From NCBI RefSeq assembly GCF_000597865.1, contig NZ_CP007452.1, positions 62,001-126,000 on the forward strand: a stretch of DNA of 64,000 bases. Direction: 5' to 3'. Positions 38,088 to 48,168 of the stretch are shown here, in pieces. A program made the translations under genes and the position numbers. The notes beneath the pieces were generated by a model. It searched no databases, was not told where the DNA came from, and saw only the letters and a program-made list of their open reading frames with translations. The DNA is from Peptoclostridium acidaminophilum DSM 3953 (lineage in GTDB: Bacteria; Bacillota; Clostridia; Peptostreptococcales; Peptostreptococcaceae). Numbering within the stretch: the stretch's first letter is position 1; every line of letters begins with the position of its first letter.

Positions 38088-40085
38088 ATGAAAGTTTATG
38101 AAGCGGACAAGATTAGAAATGTCGTTTTTCTGGGACACAGCGGTTCAGGAAAATCAAACCTTGCAGAGGCCATACTCTACACCAATAAAGTTCTAAGCAG
38201 AATATCCAGGCCTGAAGACCAGTCCCAGATGAGTTCAACGCTGCGCCTTATACCAGTTGAATGGAACGGCCACAAGTACAATTTCATTGACACTCCTGGA
38301 TATTTCGACTTTCATGGCGAGCTGATTTCTGCAATGAAGGCTGCATCGGGAGCAATAATAGTGGTGGACGGCACTACTGACCTTCAGGTGGGAACGGACA
38401 ATGCGCTTGAGATAACTGACGAACACAACACCCCGAGATTTATATTTGTAAATAAAATAGACAGTGACAAGGCGGATTACGAGAAGATACTAGAACAGCT
38501 AAGGGCACGATACGGCAAGAAAATAGCTCCGTTCCACGTTCCAATGGGAAAAGACATGGACTTCAAGGGCTTCATAAATGTGGTTGACCTTTTTGCTAGG
38601 GAGTATAACGGAGTGGATTGCGATACGGTGCCGATACCTGACTACATGCAAGAGAGCATAGTGCCTGTAAGGGAGATGCTTATTGAATCTGTTGCCGAAA
38701 GTGACGAGGAGCTGCTTGAAAAGTTTTTCGCAGGCGAAGAGTTCACTATGGATGAAATCCAAAAGGGACTGAGAAAAGGCGTGCTCTCTGGAGATATAAT
38801 TCCCGTGCTTTGTGGCTCTACGGCAAAAAACATAGGAATACATACGCTTCTTGATATGATATGGGATTTTCTGCCGTCACCTGTGGACATGGGATATAAA
38901 AATGATGGGGCCAAGTTTGCAGGCCAAGTTTTCAAGACAATTGTGGACCCGTTCATAGGCAGAATGTCGTTTGTGAATGTATGCGAGGGAGAACTCGCGC
39001 CAGACAGCGAGGTTTACAATACAAGCAAGGGAACCAAGGAGAGAGTTGGACATATATATACTATTGTAAACGGGCAGCAGGTCGACATAGACAAGGCAAG
39101 TGCAGGCGATATAGTTGTATTTCTAAAGCTTTCAGACACTCAGACGGGCGATACGCTCTCGCTTGATCCAGCTAAGGAGCCGTACGGGCGAATAGAATTC
39201 CCTAAGCCTCAGATATTCTTTGCAGTTCAGGCACTCCAAAAGGGAGAGGAAGACAAGATAAGCTCGGGATTGCATAGAATTATGGAGGAAGATCCTTCGA
39301 TACAGTGGTACAGAAACAGCGAAACCAAGCAGACGCTTCTGGGAGGCCAGGGCGAAATTCAGATAAACAGCATTAAAGAGCAGCTAAAGAAAAAATTTGG
39401 AGTAGAGGTGGAGCTTGCAGATCCAAAGGTGCCATACAGAGAGACCATAAAAGGCAGGGCTGATGTTCAGGGCAAGCACAAGAAGCAATCCGGAGGCCAT
39501 GGCCAGTATGGCGACGTAAAGATCAAATTTGAGCCTTGTGCGGAGGATTTCATATTTGAGGAGAAGGTGGTTGGCGGCGCAGTTCCAAAGAGTTATATAC
39601 CAGCAGTTGAAAAGGGCCTCAGGGAGGCGCTCCAGACAGGTGTGCTTGCAGGATACCCTGTAACACAGCTGAAGGCGACGCTTTATGACGGCTCATATCA
39701 TGATGTAGACTCGTCAGAAATGGCGTTCAAGCTTGCAGCCAACATGGCGTTCAAAAAAGGGATGGAGACAGCAAACCCTGTTCTGCTCGAGCCCATTATG
39801 AAGCTCAAGATAGTTGTACCCGATGACTATATGGGTGATGTGATTGGCGACATAAACAAGAGAAGAGGCAGAATATTAGGCATGGAGCCTGCATCAAGCG
39901 GCAAGCAGGTCATACTTGCAGAGGCGCCTCAAGCCGAGACTTTCAGGTATGCGATAGATTTAAGGTCGATGACACAGGGCAGAGGATTCTTTGAGATAGA
40001 GTTTGAAAGATATGAAGAGGTTCCCTCCCATCTTAGCGAAAAGATAGTAAGCCAGGCTAAAAACGAAAAACCTGTGCTTGTATAG
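38088..40085 (+). CDS. elongation factor G-like GTPase (EF-G2 type)
   Basis: 665 residues with EF-G domain order: G domain (P-loop LGHSGSGKSNLAE, FIDTPGYFDFHGE, IFVNKIDSDKADY), domain II, then III-V (the DVDSSEMAFKLAANMAFKKG and GDINKRRGRILGME regions). The switch I region is atypical: where EF-G has the RGITI motif, this protein reads SQMSSTLRLIPVEW. That pattern marks the EF-G-like subgroup found beside canonical FusA; the real EF-G is not in the window. It may act in ribosome recycling or under special conditions. The start is ATG 38088 behind AAGGGGAG. Confidence 0.88.
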   Translation: MKVYEADKIRNVVFLGHSGSGKSNLAEAILYTNKVLSRISRPEDQSQMSSTLRLIPVEWNGHKYNFIDTPGYFDFHGELISAMKAASGAIIVVDGTTDLQVGTDNALEITDEHNTPRFIFVNKIDSDKADYEKILEQLRARYGKKIAPFHVPMGKDMDFKGFINVVDLFAREYNGVDCDTVPIPDYMQESIVPVREMLIESVAESDEELLEKFFAGEEFTMDEIQKGLRKGVLSGDIIPVLCGSTAKNIGIHTLLDMIWDFLPSPVDMGYKNDGAKFAGQVFKTIVDPFIGRMSFVNVCEGELAPDSEVYNTSKGTKERVGHIYTIVNGQQVDIDKASAGDIVVFLKLSDTQTGDTLSLDPAKEPYGRIEFPKPQIFFAVQALQKGEEDKISSGLHRIMEEDPSIQWYRNSETKQTLLGGQGEIQINSIKEQLKKKFGVEVELADPKVPYRETIKGRADVQGKHKKQSGGHGQYGDVKIKFEPCAEDFIFEEKVVGGAVPKSYIPAVEKGLREALQTGVLAGYPVTQLKATLYDGSYHDVDSSEMAFKLAANMAFKKGMETANPVLLEPIMKLKIVVPDDYMGDVIGDINKRRGRILGMEPASSGKQVILAEAPQAETFRYAIDLRSMTQGRGFFEIEFERYEEVPSHLSEKIVSQAKNEKPVLV

Positions 40086-40087
40086 TA

Positions 40088-40121
40088 AAAACAGCCTTCC
40101 GGCAGTCCGGAAGGCTGTTTT
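40088..40121 (+). terminator. intrinsic terminator after the EF-G-like gene
   Basis: AAAACAGCCTTCCGG / CCGGAAGGCTGTTTT with loop CAGT, a 15-bp perfect stem ending in T residues. Confidence 0.92.
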
Positions 40122-40179
40122 ATGTCCTAAATACAGCGGATATAAAGGCAAAATGTACTGTGGAATTTTCAAAAAAATG

Positions 40180-40207
40180 TTGAAAAAAATTTATATAGGG
40201 GTATAAT
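40180..40207 (+). promoter_or_regulatory. promoter of the ctsR-clpC operon
   Basis: TTGAAA (40180-40185), 16 bases, TATAAT (40202-40207). The CtsR operator begins 13 bases downstream, so repressor would block the start site. Confidence 0.85.
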
Positions 40208-40218
40208 AATTCCCATAA

Positions 40219-40242
40219 AGGTCAAAGAAAGTCAAAGTCAAA
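40219..40242 (+). promoter_or_regulatory. CtsR operator with three GTCAAA heptads
   Basis: AGGTCAAAGAAAGTCAAA matches the CtsR direct-repeat box, and a third GTCAAA follows directly (repeats at 40221, 40231 and 40237). It lies between the -10 box and the ctsR start, implying autoregulation of the whole operon by heat or protein stress. Confidence 0.9.
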
Positions 40243-40254
40243 GGGGTGAGCTTT

Positions 40255-40704
40255 GTGAGGTTGTCCGACGTGATTGAAGAGTTCATAAAGCAGATGATGA
40301 ATGAGAGCAAAAGCATTGAAATAAGAAGAAATGAGCTGGCGAGCAGATTCGAATGTGCGCCCTCCCAAATAAACTATGTGCTTGCCACCAGGTTTGGAAG
40401 CGACAAGGGGTATTATGTCGAGAGCAAGAGGGGCGGGGGAGGCTGCATAAGGATAATACGTATTGTTTCGGATTCCAACGAGTATGTCAGGAATCTCATA
40501 TTAAGCAGCATGGGAGACGCTGTTACTTTCAGCGCGGCTCAAAAAATAGTTAAAAGCCTCAGGGAAAGGGAAATAATAACAAGTAGAGAGGAAAAAATAA
40601 TAACTGCTGCAATAAACGAGAGAGCGCTTATGCTGCTCTCTGAGGGCGACAGGAATATTATAAGGGCGCTCATGCTTAAAAATATACTAATAAACATAAT
40701 ATAG
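40255..40704 (+). CDS. ctsR: transcriptional repressor CtsR
   Basis: Class III heat-shock repressor of clp genes. 149 residues from GTG 40255 (MRLSDVIEEFIKQMMNESKS), with AAGGGGTG upstream; an in-frame GTG at 40246 falls inside that ribosome-binding site. The DNA-binding winged helix contains RRNELASRFECAPSQINYVL, and the wing is GGGGCIRII. The C-terminal part is the dimer/McsB-interaction domain. The operator upstream and the mcsA-mcsB-clpC genes downstream confirm identity. Confidence 0.96.
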   Translation: MRLSDVIEEFIKQMMNESKSIEIRRNELASRFECAPSQINYVLATRFGSDKGYYVESKRGGGGCIRIIRIVSDSNEYVRNLILSSMGDAVTFSAAQKIVKSLREREIITSREEKIITAAINERALMLLSEGDRNIIRALMLKNILINII

Positions 40705-40720
40705 CGCAGGAGGTCTACTC

Positions 40721-41221
40721 ATGATTTGTGAAAAGTGCAAACAGCGGGATGCGACAGTACATTTCAAGGAAGTAAAAAACGGAATCAAGAGTGAAAAGCA
40801 CCTTTGCGAGGAGTGCGCAAAGGGCGGGCAAGGCATAAAGGTTGATTTCAACATACCCTTTTCGGTGAAGGACATATTTTCAAGCATAATGGATGTGGAT
40901 ATAGACAATGTTTTTTCAAAGCAATCCGAAGAAATCTGCCCAAACTGCAAAAGCACATATAACAGGTTCAAGAATGTCGGAAGGCTTGGATGCCATGTGT
41001 GCTACGATGCATTCAGGGAGCAGCTTTTCCCTCTGATAAAGAGAATACAGGGTGCAACGCAGCACACGGGCAAGGTTCCAAAGCGTGCGGGCGCCAATAT
41101 CAGAATAAAAAATGAGATAAGGGAGCTTAAAGAAAGGCTTAACGATGCGGTTGAAAAAGAGGAATTTGAAAGCGCGGCAGGTATACGCGATGAGATAAAA
41201 AGGCTCGAAAAAGAGATATAG
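40721..41221 (+). CDS. mcsA: McsA, activator of the McsB arginine kinase
   Basis: 166 residues. Paired CxxC zinc motifs appear in CEKCKQRDATVHF, LCEECAKGG, CPNCKSTYN and CHVCYDAF. The C-terminal UVR-type helix pair is LKERLNDAVEKEEFESAAGI. The protein activates McsB kinase and modulates CtsR under stress. ATG 40721 lies 16 bases after ctsR behind GCAGGAGG. mcsB follows with a short gap. Confidence 0.94.
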   Translation: MICEKCKQRDATVHFKEVKNGIKSEKHLCEECAKGGQGIKVDFNIPFSVKDIFSSIMDVDIDNVFSKQSEEICPNCKSTYNRFKNVGRLGCHVCYDAFREQLFPLIKRIQGATQHTGKVPKRAGANIRIKNEIRELKERLNDAVEKEEFESAAGIRDEIKRLEKEI

Positions 41222-41232
41222 GGGGGATAGAG

Positions 41233-42279
41233 GTGATCAAATGGCTGGAACTAGACGGCGCTGAATCTGAAGTGGTAATAAGCTCAAGAATTAGGCTTGC
41301 CAGAAACTTTAGCGGCTATAATTTCACGAACAAGCTCAAACCCGAGGAAGCAGAGAGCATAATTAAGGAAGTTGAAAATGCTATAATTTACGGGACGAGC
41401 GCGATAAGAGATGATTTCAAGAGTCTTAGAATGGCAGAGATTGACAAGCTGGAAAAGGGCATATTGCTTGAAAAGCATCTCATAAGCAGGGACATTGCCA
41501 AGAGCGAGCTAAGTGCGGCGCTTGTAAAAGATGATGAGACCGTGAGCATAATGGTCAATGAAGAGGACCACATAAGGATACAGGCGCTTTTTCCGGGATT
41601 CAGGCTGGATGACGCGTGGGACATAGCCGACAAGATAGATGATCTTTTGGAGGAACGTGTAGGATATGCATTCGATGAAAGACTGGGATATCTTACCGCA
41701 TGCCCCACGAATGTGGGAACAGGAATGAGGGCGTCTATAATGATGCATCTGCCGGCACTTGTGGAGCTTGGATATATAGACGGAGTGCTCAAGGCAGCCA
41801 ACCAGATAGGGCTTGCTGTAAGGGGTATATATGGCGAAGGTTCCCAGGCTAAAGGCAGCATATTCCAGATATCAAACCAGCTTACTCTGGGAAGGAAGGA
41901 AGAGGAGATTCTGGGAAACATAAAGGGCCTTTCGAAGCAGCTCATATCGAAGGAGCTCGAGGCGAGAAGCTTTCTCCACAAGAACCACGGCATGAAATTC
42001 GAAGATAAGATATACAGGTCGCTGGGCATATTAAAGAGTGCCAGAACTATCGACTCCAATGAAGCCATGAACCTGCTTTCAAATGTGAAGCTGGGCATAG
42101 AAATGGGACTTATAGACGATATGAAATCAAGAGAAATAGACAAGCTGTTTATTGAGATACAGCCAGCACATCAGCAGAGTATGTCGGGGCAGAACAAAGC
42201 CCAGGAGAGGGACGTAAAGAGGGCGGAATATCTAAGAAAAGAGCTTTCGCAAAATATAAATGAAGACAAGGAGGTATAA
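41233..42279 (+). CDS. mcsB: protein arginine kinase McsB
   Basis: Phosphorylates arginines on CtsR and damaged proteins, marking them for ClpC-ClpP. 348 residues of the phosphagen kinase fold: [15 protein letters not shown] (ATP-binding arginines), [12 protein letters not shown] with the catalytic-loop cysteine, and [18 protein letters not shown]. Start GTG 41233 is behind GGGGGG. It is inside the CtsR operon and two bases ahead of clpC. Confidence 0.95.
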   Translation: MIKWLELDGAESEVVISSRIRLARNFSGYNFTNKLKPEEAESIIKEVENAIIYGTSAIRDDFKSLRMAEIDKLEKGILLEKHLISRDIAKSELSAALVKDDETVSIMVNEEDHIRIQALFPGFRLDDAWDIADKIDDLLEERVGYAFDERLGYLTACPTNVGTGMRASIMMHLPALVELGYIDGVLKAANQIGLAVRGIYGEGSQAKGSIFQISNQLTLGRKEEEILGNIKGLSKQLISKELEARSFLHKNHGMKFEDKIYRSLGILKSARTIDSNEAMNLLSNVKLGIEMGLIDDMKSREIDKLFIEIQPAHQQSMSGQNKAQERDVKRAEYLRKELSQNINEDKEV

Positions 42280-42281
42280 AA

Positions 42282-44729
42282 ATGTTCAGCAATTTTACTC
42301 AAAGAGCAAAGGCCGTGCTTGACATGGCTGGGAAAGAAGCGAGCAGCCTGGGGCACAATTTCGTCGGAAGTGAACATATACTGCTGGGGATACTTGCGGA
42401 AAACAGAAGTGTCGCAGCCCAGATACTTCAGAAGATGGGCGTGACATATGAGCAATCGAGCGCCAGGATTGAAGAGATAGAGGGCAGGGGAGCCAGCGGA
42501 GTTCAAGTCGTGGGCTTTACCCCAAGGACAAAGCGGATTTTTGAGCTGAGCCTTATGGAGGCTCAAAAGATGGGCCACAGCTATGTGGGCACAGAGCACC
42601 TGCTCCTTGGTCTTATTAAAGAGGGTGAGGGGATAGGTTCGAGGATACTAAGCGAGATGGGCATAAACCTCAATGTACTTGTTATGGACATACAAAATTC
42701 GCTCGGGTCCGGGCCGGTTCCAAAGGAGCCCCAGAGCCAGTATACAAGGCCAGCCGTGAGCACGCCAACCCTGGACAAGTTCGGCAGGGACCTTACAATG
42801 CAAGCGTCTGAAGGCAAGCTTGATCCTGTCATAGGAAGGGATGCCGAGATAGAAAGGGTAATACAGATACTAAGCAGAAGGACAAAGAACAATCCAGTGC
42901 TAATAGGAGATCCTGGCGTTGGAAAGACAGCGGCAGTTGAGGGCCTGGCTGAAAAGATTGTAGTTGGCGATGTGCCGGAGATACTGAGGAACAAAAGGAT
43001 TGTCACCCTTGACATGGCTTCGATGATAGCAGGTGCAAAATACAGGGGAGAGTTCGAGGAGAGGCTCAAGAAAATAATGGAGGAGCTTGAAAAGGCAAGG
43101 GAGGTTATACTCTTTATCGATGAGTTCCACACCATAGTGGGAGCAGGGGGAGCAGAAGGCGCCATAGATGCATCCAACATACTGAAGCCTTCTCTTGCAA
43201 GAGGAGAAATACAAGTCATAGGAGCCACCACAATAGACGAATACAGAAAGCATGTGGAAAAGGACCCTGCGCTTGAGCGAAGATTCCAGCCTGTAATGAT
43301 AGATGAGCCGTCCGAAGCGGATTCCATCAGTATACTGCTAGGGCTTCGCGATAAGTATGAGGCTCATCACAAGGTAAAGATAACGGATGAGGCAATAAAA
43401 GCGGCAGTGGAGTTATCACACAGATATATAACTGACAGGTTTCTGCCCGACAAGGCTATAGACCTTGTGGACGAGGCGGCATCGAGGGTAAGGCTGAAAA
43501 AGCACACAGCTCCAAGTGAAATAAAAGAGCTTGAAGAGAAGCTTAAGCGAACAGCCCAGGAAAAGGAAGAGGCCATAAGTACACAGGATTTCGAAAAGGC
43601 CGCGGGCATAAGGGATGAAGAAAGAAAGCTCAAGGAAGAACTCGATGGCATTATGGACACGTGGAAGAAGAAGAGCCAGGGCTCCGACGAGAATGTGACA
43701 GCCGAGGATATAGCTGCTGTGGTTTCGTTGTGGACGTCAATACCTGTAACAAAGCTGCAGGAGGAAGAGTCGGAAAGGCTGCTGAAGCTTGAAGATATTC
43801 TTCACCAGAGGGTAATAGGACAATCTGAGGCGGTAGATGCAGTTGCAAAAGCCATAAGAAGAGCCAGGGTCGGACTCAAGGACCCAAGCAGGCCTATAGG
43901 TTCCTTCATATTCCTGGGGCCTACAGGGGTAGGAAAGACTGAGCTTTCCAAGGCGCTTGCAGAGGTTATGTTCGGTGACGAGGACCTTATGATAAGAATA
44001 GACATGTCAGAATACATGGAAAAGCATTCAGTATCAAAGCTAATAGGCTCTCCTCCGGGGTATGTCGGCTATGATGAGGGCGGACAGCTCACGGAAAAGG
44101 TAAGGCGAAAACCGTATTCGGTGGTATTGTTTGACGAGATAGAAAAGGCTCATCCGGATGTGTTCAATGCCCTCCTTCAGATACTAGACGACGGCAGGCT
44201 GACCGATTCGAAAGGCAGAGTTGTCGACTTTAAAAATACAGTCATAATAATGACATCCAACGTGGGAGCAGGAGCAATAGGCAGACAAAAATCCCTGGGC
44301 TTTGCGGCTGAGCTCGACAAGAAGGAAGCCGAGAAAAACGAATATGAAAAGATGAGGGATAATGTAACAAGAGAGCTCAGACAAAAATTCAGGCCTGAGT
44401 TTATAAACAGGATAGACGACATCATAGTTTTCCATTCTCTTGCTGAAGAGGATATGGGCAAGATAGTAGACATAATGGCCGAGAAGCTTATACACAGGCT
44501 TGCTGAGCTCGATATTCAAATGGAGCTTACGGAAGAGGCGAAAAAATTCATAGCAAGCAAGGGATACGATCCTGAATTCGGGGCGAGGCCGCTCAAGAGG
44601 GCAATACAAAAATATCTTGAAGACAGGATATCGGAGGAAATGTTAAGAGGCAATATAAGGAAGGGCGAGCACATAGTTATAAGGGAAGAGGGCGGAGCGC
44701 TCAGATTTGAAACAAAGGTGCTCAGCTGA
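42282..44729 (+). CDS. clpC: ATP-dependent Clp protease ATPase subunit ClpC
   Basis: Hexameric AAA+ unfoldase that feeds substrates, including arginine-phosphorylated ones, to ClpP. 815 residues: N-terminal Clp-N repeats (1-145); AAA-1 with Walker [11 protein letters not shown]; a middle domain with the UVR-type segment around [20 protein letters not shown] (shared with McsA); AAA-2 with Walker [19 protein letters not shown]; and a C-terminal D2-small domain. Linkers and both arginine fingers are present. The start follows AAGGAGG within two bases of mcsB. An intrinsic terminator is next. Confidence 0.97.
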   Translation: MFSNFTQRAKAVLDMAGKEASSLGHNFVGSEHILLGILAENRSVAAQILQKMGVTYEQSSARIEEIEGRGASGVQVVGFTPRTKRIFELSLMEAQKMGHSYVGTEHLLLGLIKEGEGIGSRILSEMGINLNVLVMDIQNSLGSGPVPKEPQSQYTRPAVSTPTLDKFGRDLTMQASEGKLDPVIGRDAEIERVIQILSRRTKNNPVLIGDPGVGKTAAVEGLAEKIVVGDVPEILRNKRIVTLDMASMIAGAKYRGEFEERLKKIMEELEKAREVILFIDEFHTIVGAGGAEGAIDASNILKPSLARGEIQVIGATTIDEYRKHVEKDPALERRFQPVMIDEPSEADSISILLGLRDKYEAHHKVKITDEAIKAAVELSHRYITDRFLPDKAIDLVDEAASRVRLKKHTAPSEIKELEEKLKRTAQEKEEAISTQDFEKAAGIRDEERKLKEELDGIMDTWKKKSQGSDENVTAEDIAAVVSLWTSIPVTKLQEEESERLLKLEDILHQRVIGQSEAVDAVAKAIRRARVGLKDPSRPIGSFIFLGPTGVGKTELSKALAEVMFGDEDLMIRIDMSEYMEKHSVSKLIGSPPGYVGYDEGGQLTEKVRRKPYSVVLFDEIEKAHPDVFNALLQILDDGRLTDSKGRVVDFKNTVIIMTSNVGAGAIGRQKSLGFAAELDKKEAEKNEYEKMRDNVTRELRQKFRPEFINRIDDIIVFHSLAEEDMGKIVDIMAEKLIHRLAELDIQMELTEEAKKFIASKGYDPEFGARPLKRAIQKYLEDRISEEMLRGNIRKGEHIVIREEGGALRFETKVLS

Positions 44730-44732
44730 ATC

Positions 44733-44756
44733 CGGGGGGAGTAAAATCCCCCTTTT
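44733..44756 (+). terminator. terminator after clpC
   Basis: GGGGGA-GTAAAA-TCCCCC stem followed by TTTTTT. It separates the CtsR-regulated part from radA-disA, possibly leakily. Confidence 0.85.
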
Positions 44757-44835
44757 TTCATGCAAAATAAAATGAGTTTTGTGATATCCTATAGTATAGA
44801 GAACATGAGAAATAAAACGCAAAGGGTGAGCTTTA

Positions 44836-46215
44836 GTGGCTAAAATAAAGAGTAAGTTTATATGCAAAGAGTGCGGCTGTGAGAGTCCGAAGTGGATGGG
44901 CAAGTGTCCTGACTGCGGAGAATGGAACACGTTTGAAGAGGTTGCCGTGCAAAAGGGAAAACAATCAGGCCCGGGCAAATCCACAGGCATACCGGCGCTG
45001 CGGCTGTCTGAAGTGCAAAGCAGCAAAAGCGATAGAATTGTAACTAAAATAAATGAATTCAACAGGGTAATGGGCGGGGGCATTGTAAAGGATTCTCTGA
45101 CCATAATCACATCAAGGCCGGGCGGAGGCAAATCAACTCTGACATTGGCGGTGTCGAGCGATGTTGCCGCGCAAGGATACAAGGTGCTGTATGCATCTGG
45201 GGAGGAGAGCGAGAGCCAGATTAAAAACAGGGCTGACAGAATACTAAACCAGATAGACAGCAAAATATGGATAATATCAGACACCAGCATGGACAATGTA
45301 CTAAGACACATAGACGAGATAGACCCGGAACTGATTGTAATTGACAGTATACAGACGTTTGCATTTGAAGACATAGATTCGCGACCGGGCTCACCGACTC
45401 AGACAATGGAGTGTGCCAACGCTCTTCTCAAGGCTGCAAAGAGCGACAAGAAGCCAAGGGCTGTAATAATGGTCGGCCAGATGACTAAAGAGGACGAGCT
45501 TGCGGGCCTTAGGGCTCTCGAGCATCTGGTAGACACGGTGCTCATAATAGACAGCGACAGGGGCGAGGAGCTTCGAGGGATATACTGCTCAAAAAATAGA
45601 TTCGGCAGCACCGGGGAGATGGGTTTTTTCTCAATGACTGACAAGGGAATGATTTCAATAGACAACCCGTCGGAATTCTTCATGACAAGAAGGGAAGGTG
45701 GAGAGACTGTCTCGGGAAGCGCCCTGACGGTAGTCAAGGAAGGTTCAAGGCCGATAATAGTGGAGGTGGAGAGCCTGGTTTCCAAATCATTTACTCCATA
45801 TCCATCAAGAACCGGAGAATGCATAAAACGGGATCAGCTAAATACGCTCATATCAATACTCGAGCAAAGGGGCAATCTTTCGCTGTTCGACAAAAATGTA
45901 GTCATAAAGACAACGGGCGGACTAAAGCTCAAGGAGCACTCGGCAAACCTTGCTATAATAATGAGCATAGTGTCATCGGCATACAACAAAGGAATACGAG
46001 ACGATACAGTGTTCATAGCGGACGTAGGCCTCACGGGCGAGCTCAAGAAGGTTCCGTCCATTGAACTCAGGATAAGGGAGCTTGACAGGATGGGGTTTAA
46101 GAGGGTTTTTATAGCTCAAAATTCCGCGGGAGGCATAAAAACAGAAAACATAAATGTAATAGAAGCAAGGAATTTAAAAGAGGTCATAAGCCAGGTTTTC
46201 GGAGTCAGACTCTAG
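44836..46215 (+). CDS. radA: DNA repair protein RadA (Sms)
   Basis: DnaB-like, RecA-related ATPase promoting branch migration in recombination. 459 residues: N-terminal C4 zinc finger CKECGCESPKWMGKCPDCGE; RecA-type ATPase with SRPGGGKSTLTLAVS; the family-specific KNRFGSTGEMGFF; and a C-terminal Lon-like domain (DVGLTGELKKVPSIELRI). Start GTG 44836 is behind AAAGGGTGAG. It follows clpC and precedes disA, as in many Firmicutes. Confidence 0.96.
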   Translation: MAKIKSKFICKECGCESPKWMGKCPDCGEWNTFEEVAVQKGKQSGPGKSTGIPALRLSEVQSSKSDRIVTKINEFNRVMGGGIVKDSLTIITSRPGGGKSTLTLAVSSDVAAQGYKVLYASGEESESQIKNRADRILNQIDSKIWIISDTSMDNVLRHIDEIDPELIVIDSIQTFAFEDIDSRPGSPTQTMECANALLKAAKSDKKPRAVIMVGQMTKEDELAGLRALEHLVDTVLIIDSDRGEELRGIYCSKNRFGSTGEMGFFSMTDKGMISIDNPSEFFMTRREGGETVSGSALTVVKEGSRPIIVEVESLVSKSFTPYPSRTGECIKRDQLNTLISILEQRGNLSLFDKNVVIKTTGGLKLKEHSANLAIIMSIVSSAYNKGIRDDTVFIADVGLTGELKKVPSIELRIRELDRMGFKRVFIAQNSAGGIKTENINVIEARNLKEVISQVFGVRL

Positions 46216-46358
46216 CGAGTGGCGAGGAATCCAGCTATGAATATGTGATATGCAAATAAAAGCAAATAGTATAATATAAATAAAAAAATGCAACATGTTG
46301 AGCTATTTGGGTAAAAAACATTTAAGAGGCTATATATGAGTGTTGGGGGGACAGCGCA

Positions 46359-47435
46359 ATGCACAATATTTTTTTGAAAGACAAGGAAAAGTTAAAATCG
46401 CTCAAAATGATAGCGCCAGGAACGCCCCTGAGGGAAGGCCTTGAAAGCATACTCAGAGCGAAGACAGGCGCGCTTATAGTGGTTGGAGATACCGAAGACA
46501 TACTCGAGATAGTCGAAGGCGGATTCAATATTAACGCTGAATTTTCGCCAGCCTACGTATACGAGCTTGCAAAGATGGACGGAGCAATAATCCTCTCAAG
46601 CGACGGGAAAAGAATATTAAATGCAAACACGCAGCTGATTCCCGACCCTTCGATATCATCAAAGGAAACCGGCATAAGGCACAGGACAGCTGAGAGGGTT
46701 GCAAGACAGACCGGTGGCATGGTTATTTCCATATCACAAAGAAGGAACATAATCACGCTCTACCAAGGCTATGCAAAATATGTCGTAAGGGAAACCTCGG
46801 AGCTTCTGGCAAAGGCAAACCAGGCAATTCAGACGCTAGACAAGTACAAGTCAGTGCTTGACCAAGGCATGATAAATCTTAGTGCGCTGGAATTCGAAGA
46901 TATTGTAACGCTCTATGATGTTGTGACTGTAATCCAAAGAAATGAAATGGTTATGAGGATAGTCACAGAAGTGGAAAAGTATATCATTGAGCTTGGAGAT
47001 GAGGGAAGGCTTGTCAGCATGCAGCTTGACGAGCTTGTGGGCAATGTCAAGGAAGACGGGAAGTTCCTCTTCAAGGATTACAACATAAAGCCGGGCATGA
47101 ACTACAATGATTTCAAAAAGGAGATGAGAAGCTTCTCATCCGAGGAGCTTCTTGATCTCTCGAACATAGTCAAGCTTCTAGGATACTCTCAAATAACCTC
47201 GGATCTTGATATTTGCGTATACCCCAAGGGATACAGAATATTAAACAGGATACCAAGGCTTCCAGCCAGCGTAATAGAAAATCTAGTCTCGGATTTCATG
47301 AATTTCCAGGCTGTTTTACGTGCAAGCATAGAGCAGCTTGATGAAGTTGAGGGCATAGGTGAGGTAAGGGCGCAGTCCATAAGAAACGGACTCAGGCGCA
47401 TACAGGAGCAGGTGCTTGTAGATAGGCATATATAG
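46359..47435 (+). CDS. disA: DNA integrity scanning diadenylate cyclase DisA
   Basis: Makes cyclic di-AMP from two ATP and senses branched DNA. 358 residues: DAC domain with [12 protein letters not shown] (catalytic DGA) and [15 protein letters not shown] (RHR motif), a helical linker, and the C-terminal helix-hairpin-helix [29 protein letters not shown] lies before ATG 46359. Context after radA is canonical. About 140 bases separate it from radA, with a TATAAT-like element near 46270, so it may also have its own promoter. Confidence 0.96.
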   Translation: MHNIFLKDKEKLKSLKMIAPGTPLREGLESILRAKTGALIVVGDTEDILEIVEGGFNINAEFSPAYVYELAKMDGAIILSSDGKRILNANTQLIPDPSISSKETGIRHRTAERVARQTGGMVISISQRRNIITLYQGYAKYVVRETSELLAKANQAIQTLDKYKSVLDQGMINLSALEFEDIVTLYDVVTVIQRNEMVMRIVTEVEKYIIELGDEGRLVSMQLDELVGNVKEDGKFLFKDYNIKPGMNYNDFKKEMRSFSSEELLDLSNIVKLLGYSQITSDLDICVYPKGYRILNRIPRLPASVIENLVSDFMNFQAVLRASIEQLDEVEGIGEVRAQSIRNGLRRIQEQVLVDRHI

Positions 47436-47444
47436 AGAAGATAA

Positions 47445-47478
47445 AAGGACATCCTGCCAAAGGCGGCAAGATGTCCTT
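47445..47478. terminator. terminator between disA and the MazG-like gene
   Basis: AAGGACATC-TGCC paired with GGCA-GATGTCCTT. It is roughly symmetric, with T/A-rich flanks, between convergent genes. Confidence 0.75.
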
Positions 47479-47513
47479 AATTGTTAATTCGCTTATTTTG
47501 AAACTCACTAGAA

Positions 47514-47909
47514 TTATAAAAGAGAGTATTTGCCCAGAGCGCCTATCTTGTCATGCTCTTTTTTGAGCATAGTCTCAAAATCGATATCGAGTATGTTGCA
47601 CAGAGATGTCACATAAAAAAGATGATTGCCAAGCTCGGCTTCAATCACATCCCTGCAGTTTTCGCACAGCTCGCCTTCAACATGGCTGTTGAGATAGGAC
47701 GAAAGCTCGCTGTATGTAATGTCGCTTGGTATGCTTTGTTTCTTTGCGGTTATCTCAATACAGCCGCAGTCTGTTGCTGACTTTACGATGGCTCTGTTAA
47801 CCTTTGAGGCACTCTCTTGAAGCTTTGTAATAACGTCAAGTATGCTCTTGTGCCTAATCAGCGATTCGCTTACTCTTGTTTCGAAAGTATTGAAGTTGAA
47901 ATCGGACAT
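47514..47909 (-). CDS. small MazG-like (all-alpha NTP-pyrophosphatase-like) protein
   Basis: 131 residues from ATG 47909 (MSDFNFNTFETRVSESLIRH). AGGGGTGA on the minus strand lies about nine bases ahead; an in-frame GTG at 47921 overlaps it. The middle has CGCIEITAKKQ and CENCRDVIEAELGNHLFYVT, and the end is DIDFETMLKKEHDKIGALGK. The E-x-x-x-H/D-x-x-F-Y pattern followed by L-x-I-D and a terminal K-x-x-K resembles dimeric MazG/dUTPase-type helical domains; this is recognition by pattern only. Three cysteines (CGC and CENC) are unusual for MazG. Convergent with disA. Confidence 0.6.
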   Translation of the reverse strand: MSDFNFNTFETRVSESLIRHKSILDVITKLQESASKVNRAIVKSATDCGCIEITAKKQSIPSDITYSELSSYLNSHVEGELCENCRDVIEAELGNHLFYVTSLCNILDIDFETMLKKEHDKIGALGKYSLL

Positions 47910-48034
47910 AATAAGACTCACCCCTAAAAATAAAATGTTTTCTATAATAATATTTTTGTCTGCTTATAATAAATTATAGTATCAAAGCTGTGATAGGTCA
48001 AATCTTGTTTAAAAATTTGATAGTTAATGATCTG

Positions 48035-48054
48035 GCAGGGTATATATACCCTGC
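48035..48054 (+). promoter_or_regulatory. perfect 20-bp palindrome upstream of the PIN/TRAM gene
   Basis: GCAGGGTATATATACCCTGC is fully self-complementary. It lies 115 bases before the start of the next gene in an otherwise AT-rich spacer and has no T-run, so it resembles a dimeric repressor operator more than a terminator. Confidence 0.5.
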
Positions 48055-48168
48055 TGAGCCTGGTTCAAAAACATTTTTGCGAATACAATAAAGGAATTAT
48101 ATAATTTTGACAAAAATGCCGGCTTGTTATAAAATTAGTATATTTATAAGATATAGGGAGGTGAAAAC

